This document shows positions 35,502 to 44,599 of a stretch of DNA of 64,000 nt, piece by piece (within the stretch, counting starts at the first letter, position 1; each line of letters begins with the position of its first letter). A program made the position numbers and the translations under genes. Below the pieces are notes generated by a model. It did no database searches. It had not been told where the DNA came from and was given only the letters and a program-made list of their open reading frames with translations. The stretch covers positions 310,001 to 374,000 of the forward strand of contig NZ_CP025408.1 in the NCBI RefSeq assembly GCF_002847305.1, written 5' to 3'. The stretch is from Paracoccus tegillarcae. Its GTDB lineage: Bacteria; Pseudomonadota; Alphaproteobacteria; Rhodobacterales; Rhodobacteraceae.

Positions 35502-36497
35502 ATGGATTTTGAACGGCTCACTCTCGAGAACGAGTCCGAAATTCTTGCTTTGTTGCAGGATGTCTGGCCGCGTCTTTATGGTGCGACCGGCTGTCCGCAA
35601 TTTTCAGCCGACTATCTGCGCTGGCTCTATGGCGGGCCAGACTGCTCACGTCATCTGTTGCTTGGCTGCCGAGAAAAGGGGCGATTGGTCGGGCTGAAAG
35701 CCTATCTGTCGCGCGACCTTCTATTGGACGGCCAAGCGCGATCAGCCAGCCTTTCAACACATCTGACCATCCGGCCAGACCTTGATCCGGCGTCACGTCT
35801 GGCCATCGCCGCAGAGCTGTCTCGGCTGCACCCGCTGACAAACGATGGCGCGCACGATCAGCGCGACGCGCTACTTGCCTTTTTCGAAGGAAATAAGACG
35901 CTCGTCCGCAATATCACGCGGATGGCCATGCAGCAAAAGCTGAACCTTGTTTCGTTGCCGTTCACGCAGGCGATTGTTAACGTCCGCAAGGTCAATGCAG
36001 CTGCCGCAGAGTTCGACAATGTTTCAGTGCGCCAGATCCAACTGGCCGGCGTTCGAGAAATGGTCAGTCGTCTTTTATCGATCGCCCCAGAGAGCCAACT
36101 CGTTTGGTGCCCTACAAATGCCATGCGCATTCATCATCTTTCCCAGGCTCCGGGCTCCCTTGTCCTGATCGCTGAAAACGATCAGGGGCAGGTGGATGGC
36201 CTCTTAGGCGGGTATCGTATGGATTGGCTGAAAAATGGCTCGGTAACTCAAATGTTCATTATCGAAAGTCTGATCACCAGCGGGACCGCGACGTCCGCGA
36301 AATTATTGGCCGAAGCCGCACAGTACAGCGCGATGCAGGGTTTTCGCGGCGTGGTGATAGAGAATTCAACTATGATCGAAGCTGCCGACGCCCGACGATT
36401 GGGCATCATGCCGACTCAACGCGAGATGATTTTGGCGGTCCGTTCGCGCCTGCCACTTCCTGATCCGATCAAATCGTTCTCGCTGGATGTGAAATAA
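35502..36497 (+). CDS. GNAT-like acyltransferase (tentative)
   Basis: The 331-residue protein has an N-terminal half like GNAT-fold proteins (EILALLQDVWPRLYG, FSADYLRWLYGGPD and GRLVGLKAYLSRDLLL near 62-77) and a second related-looking half (LVLIAENDQGQVDGLLGGYR near 222 and a C-terminal helix-strand region). I infer a double GNAT fold, which could take the group from the carrier. It begins nine bases past the carrier stop, after a purine-rich AAGAAAAAGA. Codon use becomes AT-richer from here; a sampled row at 36061 is about 52% GC. Confidence 0.55.
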   Translation: MDFERLTLENESEILALLQDVWPRLYGATGCPQFSADYLRWLYGGPDCSRHLLLGCREKGRLVGLKAYLSRDLLLDGQARSASLSTHLTIRPDLDPASRLAIAAELSRLHPLTNDGAHDQRDALLAFFEGNKTLVRNITRMAMQQKLNLVSLPFTQAIVNVRKVNAAAAEFDNVSVRQIQLAGVREMVSRLLSIAPESQLVWCPTNAMRIHHLSQAPGSLVLIAENDQGQVDGLLGGYRMDWLKNGSVTQMFIIESLITSGTATSAKLLAEAAQYSAMQGFRGVVIENSTMIEAADARRLGIMPTQREMILAVRSRLPLPDPIKSFSLDVK

Positions 36498-36498
36498 T

Positions 36499-38313
36499 TC
36501 AACTTCTGCCTGCAGGCCTCTTTCCCTCCAACCGCTGTTTGCGAGTTTCAAGACCCTCGATCGCGGCTTCCCCGATAGAGGCCCGTCTGGCGACATCGAT
36601 CAAGAGGTCAATCTGCGTGGAATTTGCGTGGGAGCGCGCAATATTGCACAAGATGGTAACCGTGCGCTTGTCAGGCACCGTTGACTCATCAGCTAACCTG
36701 TTCAGCAAACGCTCAATCCCTTCTCCGCTGCGCCCGGTCTTTACGTGCGCCTGCAAGGTCAGCGTATCCAGCTGTCTGCGTGAGTTCGGACCAAAGTCAT
36801 AGTCCCCTTGCTCCAACTCGGTCGCCATCTCGATTACCTCGTCGAAGCCGCCCGTCTGAAACAAATCGATGAACCCTTTCATAACATCGCGAACAGCCGA
36901 ATCCGATCTGTCGCGAAATTTCAGACGCTCGGTATCATGGCCGCGCGTTTCGGCGTATTTGAGCAGCAAATCGAAATCTGCCGGCCGGCCGACCTTAAAC
37001 AACGGCCCCCGAGCCAAAGCAAACAAGTGATCGGGGCGCTGATGAGCGGCTGTCAGGCTTTGCCGACCGGTTCGTATTTGATCATTGCCACTGTCGTCGT
37101 CGTCCCATGATCCGTCCAGCAAAGACGCGTAGCGGGGATCGAGAAACACCAATTGCAAATGATCCAATGCGTCGCGGTCACGCCCCAAACGCAACAGCGC
37201 GGTGACAAAGATGCGATGCAGTTCCATATCTGATGGTCGCTCAAGCAGCAGCGGGCCATCGCGCAAGACCAGCGGCTCTAGCAGGTTTGCGGCCGCCTCA
37301 AACTCGTCGGCCATGAGCAACGCATTGCCGTACCCGTGCGCCTCTATTACCTGCTGCCCCTCGGAACGGTCGTTGCATTGCTTTAGAAGGTCGGCGGTGA
37401 CTCGATCGCCCAAATTCGGTTTGGTGTGGTGCGGGCTGGATTCAAGAAACGTGTATTGAAAATCACTCAGGTAAGCCGCTTCCAATGCTGCAACGTATTC
37501 TACGTCGTCGTCGACTTCGTTTATAAAATTGGCGACAGCCGTGCGCTGCAGGCATTTTGACTGATATTGCGATATCAGTGCATCTTGCGCCGAGAAGGTT
37601 GATGGTTGCGAGACCGGCGACACCATTAACAGCATCAGCGCATGCTTGTTTGATTGACGCACTGCGTCATGGAACCTGCACAAGCTGTTTTCAACATCCT
37701 CGACGCCAAACTCGTGCAATTCGAAGCGTCCGGGATAGTCCGCCGTCATTCGTCTTGTCGGCTGCACATTCATATAGATCCCATTCGCGGAATCGTACCA
37801 TTGGCGTGTGCTGCCAACCACGCCCAAAATCACATCTGCTTCGGAAATATTTGCATAAGATGAATTGTAGATCCGGCGAATGCGGCGCATCTCGGCATCG
37901 GGATAAGCAACGCTGAAATGTAATTGCATATCGACAAGCTCATCGCCGACGGCGACCAGAGCCTCGTCCACGTTTTCGGGCCTCTGAGTTGCCCAGAGTA
38001 TTTCATTTGTCGCAACATCGAGGTTAAAAATATTGTAGCGCTGGAATTGTTTTACAGCGTCGCCAGGCATATCTGGGTTGTAGGGGCTTGATATGACGTT
38101 CTTCCCACCGATCATCAGCGCCTTTTCGATCGATCGAGCAAAACAGTTTCCGGCTACGAAGAATTTCGCGTTCTCAGCGATCATTTTATTCGATTTGATC
38201 TCAGGTCGCGCAAATGGAAACAGGCGATCTCGGCCTCGCTTTACGCTTGGATACATCCGGAGCTTATTGCCCGCTGCAATAGAATTGGCTTCTTCAACAG
38301 ACAGAATTTTCAT
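36499..38313 (-). CDS. GSCFA-domain protein with a C-terminal helical-repeat region
   Basis: This 604-residue protein has the family motif G-N-C-F-A-R at residues 55-60 (FFVAGNCFARSIE) and a second block, GVVGSTRQWYDSANGIYMNV, followed by LMLLMVSPVSQPSTFSAQDA. GSCFA proteins are SGNH-hydrolase-like and often sit in surface-polysaccharide loci; the Cys replaces the usual Ser of that motif. From about residue 320 on, the sequence looks like TPR-type helices. It is convergent with, and abuts, the preceding cluster. Base composition is much lower in GC (rows at 40-47%), indicating separate origin. Confidence 0.75.
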   Translation of the reverse strand: MKILSVEEANSIAAGNKLRMYPSVKRGRDRLFPFARPEIKSNKMIAENAKFFVAGNCFARSIEKALMIGGKNVISSPYNPDMPGDAVKQFQRYNIFNLDVATNEILWATQRPENVDEALVAVGDELVDMQLHFSVAYPDAEMRRIRRIYNSSYANISEADVILGVVGSTRQWYDSANGIYMNVQPTRRMTADYPGRFELHEFGVEDVENSLCRFHDAVRQSNKHALMLLMVSPVSQPSTFSAQDALISQYQSKCLQRTAVANFINEVDDDVEYVAALEAAYLSDFQYTFLESSPHHTKPNLGDRVTADLLKQCNDRSEGQQVIEAHGYGNALLMADEFEAAANLLEPLVLRDGPLLLERPSDMELHRIFVTALLRLGRDRDALDHLQLVFLDPRYASLLDGSWDDDDSGNDQIRTGRQSLTAAHQRPDHLFALARGPLFKVGRPADFDLLLKYAETRGHDTERLKFRDRSDSAVRDVMKGFIDLFQTGGFDEVIEMATELEQGDYDFGPNSRRQLDTLTLQAHVKTGRSGEGIERLLNRLADESTVPDKRTVTILCNIARSHANSTQIDLLIDVARRASIGEAAIEGLETRKQRLEGKRPAGRS

Positions 38314-38352
38314 CGTCGATCGGATATCTGGCGTTAGTCAAGACACACTAAA

Positions 38353-38428
38353 TGGTGGGCGGTGAGGGGCTCGAACCCCCGACATTTTCGGTGTAAACGA
38401 AACGCTCTACCAACTGAGCTAACCGCCC
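38353..38428 (-). tRNA. tRNA-Val (anticodon TAC)
   Basis: The minus strand folds into a complete cloverleaf: acceptor GGGCGGT/ACCGCCC, D arm GCTCAGTTGGTAGAGC, anticodon loop TTTACAC giving TAC, T arm GGGGGTTCGAGCCCCTC-like, and encoded CCA. Its 3' end faces the AT-rich GSCFA gene, a position used by integrating elements. Confidence 0.95.
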
Positions 38429-38441
38429 CACGACTGGCCTC

Positions 38442-39041
38442 TTAGCTGTTGCCGTCCAAGGTGGCAAGACGCAAGCTTTCATCCTCTTGCCAGATCTCGT
38501 GCTGGCCGTTTCGGATGACCTGAACCGCGCCCTGAAATTGCGCCATTTCGGCAAAACGCTCCATCGGCAATCCTAACGCCACGACCCGCATCATCCGCAG
38601 CGTGATCCCGTGGGTCACGATCAGCGCGGGGCCGGTCAGATCGTCAAGAAAGCTGCGGCAGCGCGCGCGCAAAGAGTCAAAGCCCTCGCCCTGCGGCGCC
38701 CCGTCATACCAGCCGAATTGGGACCCCGCGAAAAGCTGCGCATTTTGCGCCTTGATATCTTCGTAACGCTGCCCGCTGAAGCCGCCGATATCAATCTCGC
38801 ACAGGCGCTCATCCTCTTGATAGGGTTGACCGTCAAAGACGATTTGGGCGGTCTGGCGCGCGCGGCCCTGCGGGCTGGCGTAGCGCGCAGCCTCGATCCC
38901 GCTGACCAGCCGTGACTGGGCGTGCGCCTGGGCCGTGCCCAGATCGGTCAGGTTAGAGTTCATGCGACCCTGCATCCGCCCTTCGGCGTTCCAGACCGTC
39001 TGGCCATGACGCATCAGGTAAAGGTCTGGATAGTCGGGCAT
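38442..39041 (-). CDS. Histidine phosphatase family protein
   Basis: A 199-residue phosphoglycerate-mutase-type phosphatase. The phosphohistidine motif LYLMRHGQTVWNAEGRMQGR is at residues 7-26, the substrate-loop Arg in SPQGRARQTAQIV near 60, the acid in EIDIGGFSGQRYEDI, and the second His in ALIVTHGITLRMM near 150. The target is unknown, and a cobalamin role is not supported since the Cob genes are distant. ATG at 39041 is the natural start; the upstream residues lie opposite nothing conserved. Confidence 0.85.
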   Translation of the reverse strand: MPDYPDLYLMRHGQTVWNAEGRMQGRMNSNLTDLGTAQAHAQSRLVSGIEAARYASPQGRARQTAQIVFDGQPYQEDERLCEIDIGGFSGQRYEDIKAQNAQLFAGSQFGWYDGAPQGEGFDSLRARCRSFLDDLTGPALIVTHGITLRMMRVVALGLPMERFAEMAQFQGAVQVIRNGQHEIWQEDESLRLATLDGNS

Positions 39042-39118
39042 CTGTCCTCGCAAAGCAAACGCGGGGCGGTCAATTGCCGCCCCGCGCGCTGATAGCCGCC
39101 CGACAATGCGAGCGTCAA

Positions 39119-39880
39119 TCACCAGATGAAATCGTCCGCATCCAGCTGGCCGCGCCGGGTATCCTCGATCACCAGCCGGTGCGACCCATAGGTGAAGTGC
39201 ACGTCATTGCCGACCTGGTTCAGACGGGCCGAGACATCCGACCAGGTGTTCAGGCCGTTCCAGCTGCGCAGGTCGATATCATCATCGCCCGGCTCGAAAT
39301 CGGTAATGACGTCGCGCCCGGCGTCAAAGACAAAACGATCTGCCCCTTCATTGCCGGTCAACGTGTCGTATCCGTAGCCGCCATGCAGGGTGTCATTCCC
39401 CTCGCCGCCAACCAGACGATCAGCGCCACCGCCCGCAAACAGAAAGTCGTCGCCTTCGCCACCATTGGCAAAGTCATTGCCCGCGCCCAAATTGGCCCGG
39501 TCATTGCCCGAAGCGGCCCAGAGCGTGTCATTACCCGTCCCGCCCTCGACCGTGTCATTGCCCTCGCCCGGTTGCAGCATGTCGTGGCCCGCCCCGCCCG
39601 ACATGAAATCGTCTCCGCTCACATCGCGCAGGACGTCGTTGCCGTCGCTGCCATACATCCGGTCCTCGCCCTTGCCACCCTGGATGATGTCCCGGCCATT
39701 GCCGCCCTGCAGGTAGTCATTCTCATCGTCGCCGTTGATCGTGTCATTTCCAGCGCCGCCGAAGATGACGTCCTCGCCGTCCCGACCTGATATGATATCA
39801 GCCCACCGCGTGCCGCGCAGAAGGTCTGCCGCGTCCGTACGGTTTATCTGGCGGACCACTTGGCCCGCTTGCAAGGTCAA
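39119..39880 (-). CDS. RTX-type calcium-binding repeat protein
   Basis: A 253-residue protein almost wholly made of glycine/aspartate-rich nonapeptide repeats (GGAGNDTIN, GGNGRDIIQ, GGKGEDRMY, GGTGNDTLW, GGEGNDTLH and GGYGYDTLT). It ends in the serralysin-like C-terminal block FVFDAGRDVITDFEPGDDDI with DADDFIW. Such proteins are normally exported by type I secretion through a C-terminal signal and fold with calcium outside the cell. No ABC exporter or outer-membrane channel lies in the window, and no enzymatic domain is visible. It may be a short adhesin or matrix protein. Confidence 0.85.
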   Translation of the reverse strand: MTLQAGQVVRQINRTDAADLLRGTRWADIISGRDGEDVIFGGAGNDTINGDDENDYLQGGNGRDIIQGGKGEDRMYGSDGNDVLRDVSGDDFMSGGAGHDMLQPGEGNDTVEGGTGNDTLWAASGNDRANLGAGNDFANGGEGDDFLFAGGGADRLVGGEGNDTLHGGYGYDTLTGNEGADRFVFDAGRDVITDFEPGDDDIDLRSWNGLNTWSDVSARLNQVGNDVHFTYGSHRLVIEDTRRGQLDADDFIW

Positions 39881-39952
39881 CGGGGACAGCGCGCGCCTAT
39901 TCCATCAGTCGCCGAAAAAACTCGCGCCGCCGCACAGTTTGCTGAAACTGGG

Positions 39953-40873
39953 TCAGCGCGGTTGCTGCCAGGGGCGGCCATCGGCCAGTTCCACCGCCAG
40001 ATGGTCGACCAGCGCCCGCAGCTTGGCCGGCATCGGGCTGACGGGCGGCCAGACCGCCATGATCGGCAGCGCGCGCGTTTCGGCATCGGGCAGGACCTGA
40101 ATCAACCGCCCGGATTTCAGCACCTCGCTGACAATGAAGCCCGGAAGGATCGCCAGGCCCAGACCGGCGACGGCCATATCGCGCATCGCCTCGCCGTTGT
40201 TGATGGTGATGCGGCGGCGCACCGAGGCCGAGACCAACCGCCCGCCCTGCCTGAACTGCCACATCTGGGCATCGGGGATATGGCTGTAGCCGATGACCAG
40301 ATGGTCGCTCAGGTCAGCCGGGCTGTCAGGCGCCTTGTGCAGGCTTAGGTAATCGGGACTGGCACAGGCGATCAACCGATCCTCGCACAGCTTCCGGCCG
40401 ATCAGCGCCCCGTCACGGCCCGCACCGACACGGACGGCCAGATCAACCCCCTCGCGTGCCAGATCACGGGTGCGGTCGTCGTAATCGACCTGCAACTCCA
40501 GTTCGGGATGGGCGCTGGCAAAGCGTGCCAGAATGGCCGACAGATACATGGTCCCAAAGCTCATCGGGGCGGCGATGGACAGGCTGCCACGCAGGGGCGC
40601 TGCGCCGTCCATGCTCCAGGCCGCACTTTCGGTCGCGGCGATCAGATCGGCCAGCGCCGGTCCCAGGCGTTCAGCCAGTCGCAAGGCGGCCTCGGTCGGT
40701 GCGATGCGGCCTGCGTGACGGCGGAACAGTGCCGCGCCGATGGCTGTTTCGAAATCAGCGATCCGTTTGGAGACGACCGATTTCGACAGGTTCAGCCGCG
40801 CCGCAGCAGAGGTGACGGTGCCAAGCTCCATCACGGCGAGGAAGGTTTGCATCTGGTGAATGTCATATCGCAT
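39953..40873 (-). CDS. LysR-family transcriptional regulator
   Basis: This 306-residue protein has an N-terminal winged helix (MQTFLAVMELGTVTSAAARL, then NLSKSVVSKRIADFE) and a substrate-binding domain (GSLSIAAPMSFGTMYLSAIL and EGVDLAVRVGAGRD). It diverges from the ring-cleaving dioxygenase gene across a region with a long inverted repeat, so it probably regulates that gene and itself. ATG at 40873 is used; the 43 extra residues upstream cross the operator. Confidence 0.9.
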   Translation of the reverse strand: MRYDIHQMQTFLAVMELGTVTSAAARLNLSKSVVSKRIADFETAIGAALFRRHAGRIAPTEAALRLAERLGPALADLIAATESAAWSMDGAAPLRGSLSIAAPMSFGTMYLSAILARFASAHPELELQVDYDDRTRDLAREGVDLAVRVGAGRDGALIGRKLCEDRLIACASPDYLSLHKAPDSPADLSDHLVIGYSHIPDAQMWQFRQGGRLVSASVRRRITINNGEAMRDMAVAGLGLAILPGFIVSEVLKSGRLIQVLPDAETRALPIMAVWPPVSPMPAKLRALVDHLAVELADGRPWQQPR

Positions 40874-40902
40874 GGCCGCACCATAGCGCCGCGCGCGGCG
40901 TT

Positions 40903-40935
40903 CGCAATAACCGAACGCCACCTTCGGTATTTGCG
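40903..40935. promoter_or_regulatory. Inverted repeat operator between the LysR gene and the dioxygenase
   Basis: CGCAATAACCGAA (40903-40915) and TTCGGTATTTGCG (40923-40935) are complementary at 11 of 13 positions with a 7-base centre. Size and position suit a LysR-type recognition site controlling both divergent genes. Confidence 0.6.
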
Positions 40936-40991
40936 GGATAGCGTTCTGACCTGACGCAAGCCACATTGACCTCAACGAAAGGAGACCAATC

Positions 40992-41933
40992 ATGGACCTC
41001 ACTGGAATTCACCATCTGACAGCAATCACCGCCGACGCAAAGGGCAACAACCGTTTCTACACCGATACGCTTGGGCTGCGCCGGGTGAAAAAGACCGTCA
41101 ATCAGGACGACACCTCCGCCTACCACCTGTTCTTCGCCGATGGCGCAGGCAGCCCCGGCACTGACCTGACCTTCTTTGACTGGCCCGCCGCCCGGGAACG
41201 TCGCGGCACGCATTCGATCAGCCGCACCGGGCTGCGCGTCGATGAAGGCAGCCTGGATTACTGGGCCGGGCGTCTGCGTGATGGCAAGCTGACGCAAGGC
41301 GATGTCACGACGCTGGACGGGCGCGGCAGCCTTGATTTCGAGGACCCCGAGGGGCAGCGTTTCCGGCTGACCGCCGCAACCGCAGACGACCCGCATCCCT
41401 GGGATCGCAGCCCGGTTCCGGCCGAGCATCAGATCCGTGGGCTCGGCCCGATCACAATCTCGGTGCCCGACCTCGCCCCGACCGAGGCCGTGCTGACGCA
41501 GGTGATGAACATGCGCCGGGTGCGTGACTATGCCAGCCCCGATGGCGAGGGGCAGGTGCATGTCTTCGAGATGGGCGAAGGCGGCCCGGCAGCCGAGTTG
41601 CACGTTGCTCTGCAACCCGATCTGCCGACCGCACGACAGGGTGCCGGCGCGGTGCATCACGTCGCGTTCCGCACCCCGGATGTGCCGGCGATCCACGAAT
41701 GGGCAAAGCGACTGCAACAGTTCCGGGTCGCCAGTTCTGGCGAGGTCGAGCGGTACTATTTCCGCTCGCTCTATTTCCGCGAGCCGGGCGGCAACCTGTT
41801 CGAGATCGCCACGGACGGACCGGGCTTTGCCGTGGACGAACCCTTCGAGACGATGGGCGAGTCGCTGTCGCTGCCGCCCTTCCTCGAAGCCCGGCGGGCG
41901 CAGATCGAGGCCAATCTGAAACCGCTGGACTAA
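40992..41933 (+). CDS. Ring-cleaving (VOC-type) dioxygenase, MhqO/YkcA family
   Basis: A 313-residue protein with two VOC modules: [20 protein letters not shown] (residues 5-24) and [20 protein letters not shown] near 216, ending in [20 protein letters not shown] near 256. Fe(II) ligands are expected at His8/His9, His217/His218 and the Glu of LFEIA. The family includes hydroquinone-specific dioxygenases (MhqO in Bacillus), though the substrate here is unproven. An AAAGGAGA site precedes the ATG. It is probably regulated by the divergent LysR protein. Confidence 0.88.
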   Translation: MDLTGIHHLTAITADAKGNNRFYTDTLGLRRVKKTVNQDDTSAYHLFFADGAGSPGTDLTFFDWPAARERRGTHSISRTGLRVDEGSLDYWAGRLRDGKLTQGDVTTLDGRGSLDFEDPEGQRFRLTAATADDPHPWDRSPVPAEHQIRGLGPITISVPDLAPTEAVLTQVMNMRRVRDYASPDGEGQVHVFEMGEGGPAAELHVALQPDLPTARQGAGAVHHVAFRTPDVPAIHEWAKRLQQFRVASSGEVERYYFRSLYFREPGGNLFEIATDGPGFAVDEPFETMGESLSLPPFLEARRAQIEANLKPLD

Positions 41934-41952
41934 ACGTGGATTGAACAGGAAT

Positions 41953-41980
41953 AGGGCGCCTTACCGGGCGCCCTTTTTCT
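41953..41980 (+). terminator. Intrinsic terminator after the dioxygenase gene
   Basis: AGGGCGCC (41953-41960) pairs with GGCGCCCT (41967-41974), followed by TTTTTCTTT. It lies 20 bases past the stop and is a textbook Rho-independent terminator. Confidence 0.9.
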
Positions 41981-41998
41981 TTGCGTTGAGCGGCTGGT

Positions 41999-42421
41999 CT
42001 ATTGCGCCGGGGCGCCCATGATCATCCAGCTTGTGCCAAACCGGTCGGTCAGCATCCCGAAAGCGGATGAAAAGAACGTCGGACCCACGGCCATGCTGAT
42101 CTGGGCATCAGGCGACAGCGCGTCAAAGATGCGCTTTACCTCGGCCTCGTCCTTCAGCGAAATCGCGACGGACGCGCCGGCCATCTTCTGGCCACCGAAT
42201 TGCGGCGGCATATCAGCGCCCATCAACACGCCTCCATCGGGCAGATCGACCTGCCCGTGCATGATCCAGCCGGTTTGCTCGGGCGGCATTTCGGGCATTT
42301 CGGTGCCTGCGGGCATGTCGGAAAACCGCATCAGTTGCGTGGCGCCGCCGAAAATCTCGGCGTAAGTGGTGAATGCCTCATAGCATTGACCCTGGAATGA
42401 CAGGTAGGGGGTGAATTGCAT
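41999..42421 (-). CDS. PhnB-like VOC-family protein
   Basis: A 140-residue protein starting MQFTPYLSFQGQCYEAFTTY then AEIFGGATQLM, the PhnB/3-demethylubiquinone-methyltransferase-like VOC variety, with AVGPTFFSSAFGMLTDRFGT near the end. Members are widespread and mostly without assigned substrate. It stands between the dioxygenase terminator and divergent ychF, with a GGAACC-type ribosome site, and looks monocistronic. Confidence 0.87.
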   Translation of the reverse strand: MQFTPYLSFQGQCYEAFTTYAEIFGGATQLMRFSDMPAGTEMPEMPPEQTGWIMHGQVDLPDGGVLMGADMPPQFGGQKMAGASVAISLKDEAEVKRIFDALSPDAQISMAVGPTFFSSAFGMLTDRFGTSWMIMGAPAQ

Positions 42422-42503
42422 GGTGGTTCCTTTCCGCGCGTCAGGCTGGACTTGTGCCTGCCCCGGCTATAGGTAACCGCCGAATTCAGGAAAGGTTGCA
42501 ATC

Positions 42504-43601
<1,098 letters not shown>

Positions 43602-43609
43602 GCCACCGC

Positions 43610-44599
43610 CTAGATCGTGGCGATGACCGCAAGGCAGTCGCCAGCTTGCACCAGCCCCGGAAAATGCCGGGCGGCAAGAATACCGTCGCGATGGGCCGTG
43701 ACCTCGACCGGGGCCGCGCCGGTACGGTCGAGCGGCCAGATTTTCGCAATGGCCTGATCCTTGCGCACCTGATCGCCCAGATCCGCGAGCGGGTGCAGCA
43801 GCCCGTCACGCGTGGCGAAGTGAAAGCAAACGTCATCCGGCATGTCCAGCATGCGGCTGCCGCCCTCCAGCTCGATGCCGCCGGGCAGGATGCCGACATG
43901 CCGCAGAACGTTTTGCGCACCGCGAATGGCGATTTCGGCGGATCGGGCCGTGGCGGTGCCACCTCCGCCAAGCTCTGTCGTGACAAAGACCTTGCCCTGC
44001 GACTCCACCGCCGTGTCGAACATGCCCACGGCGTCGATCTCGCGCATCATCATGCTGTAGGGTGCGCCAAAGGCACGGACGGCGGCGACGCAGGCGGCCT
44101 GCTGGTCCGCATCGTCCAGATAATGCGCAGCCGCATAAGGCAGGAAATCCAATGTCTTGCCGCCTGAATGGTAATCCAGAACGACATCGGCAAGCGGCAC
44201 CAGCACGTCGTTGATATAATTGGCGATCTTCTGGCTGACGGTACCGTCGGGCTTGCCCGGGAAGGCCCGGTTCATATTGACCTGATCGATCGGGCTGACC
44301 CGCGTCCCGGCGCGGACCGCCGGGTAGTTCATATAGGGCAGAATGATGATCCGGCCGCTGATCTCGGCAGGGTCGATCTCATAGGCCAGATGTTGCAGCG
44401 CAATCGGGCCTTCGTATTCGTCGCCATGGTTGCCCCCGGTCAACAGCGCCGTCGGCCCCTGCCCGTTCGCAATCACCGTCATCGGGATCATCACACTGCC
44501 CCAGGCGCTATCATTGCGGCTATAGGGCAGACGCAGAAAGCCATGGGTCTTGCCGGGACCGTCCAGCGGAATGGTCGGGGAAATCGGGTTTTGGGTCAT
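43610..44599 (-). CDS. doeB: N-alpha-acetyl-L-2,4-diaminobutyrate deacetylase DoeB
   Basis: The 329-residue M14-type zinc amidohydrolase removes acetate from N-alpha-acetyldiaminobutyrate, the second step of ectoine breakdown. Zinc-site residues are in TGGNHGDEYEGPI near 53 and VLDYHSGGKTLDF near 140, and the catalytic Glu in VFVTTELGGGG. It overlaps doeA by four bases and is the last gene of the ueh-eut-doe operon. It converges on ychF with an eight-base gap and no separate terminator seen. Confidence 0.93.
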   Translation of the reverse strand: MTQNPISPTIPLDGPGKTHGFLRLPYSRNDSAWGSVMIPMTVIANGQGPTALLTGGNHGDEYEGPIALQHLAYEIDPAEISGRIIILPYMNYPAVRAGTRVSPIDQVNMNRAFPGKPDGTVSQKIANYINDVLVPLADVVLDYHSGGKTLDFLPYAAAHYLDDADQQAACVAAVRAFGAPYSMMMREIDAVGMFDTAVESQGKVFVTTELGGGGTATARSAEIAIRGAQNVLRHVGILPGGIELEGGSRMLDMPDDVCFHFATRDGLLHPLADLGDQVRKDQAIAKIWPLDRTGAAPVEVTAHRDGILAARHFPGLVQAGDCLAVIATI

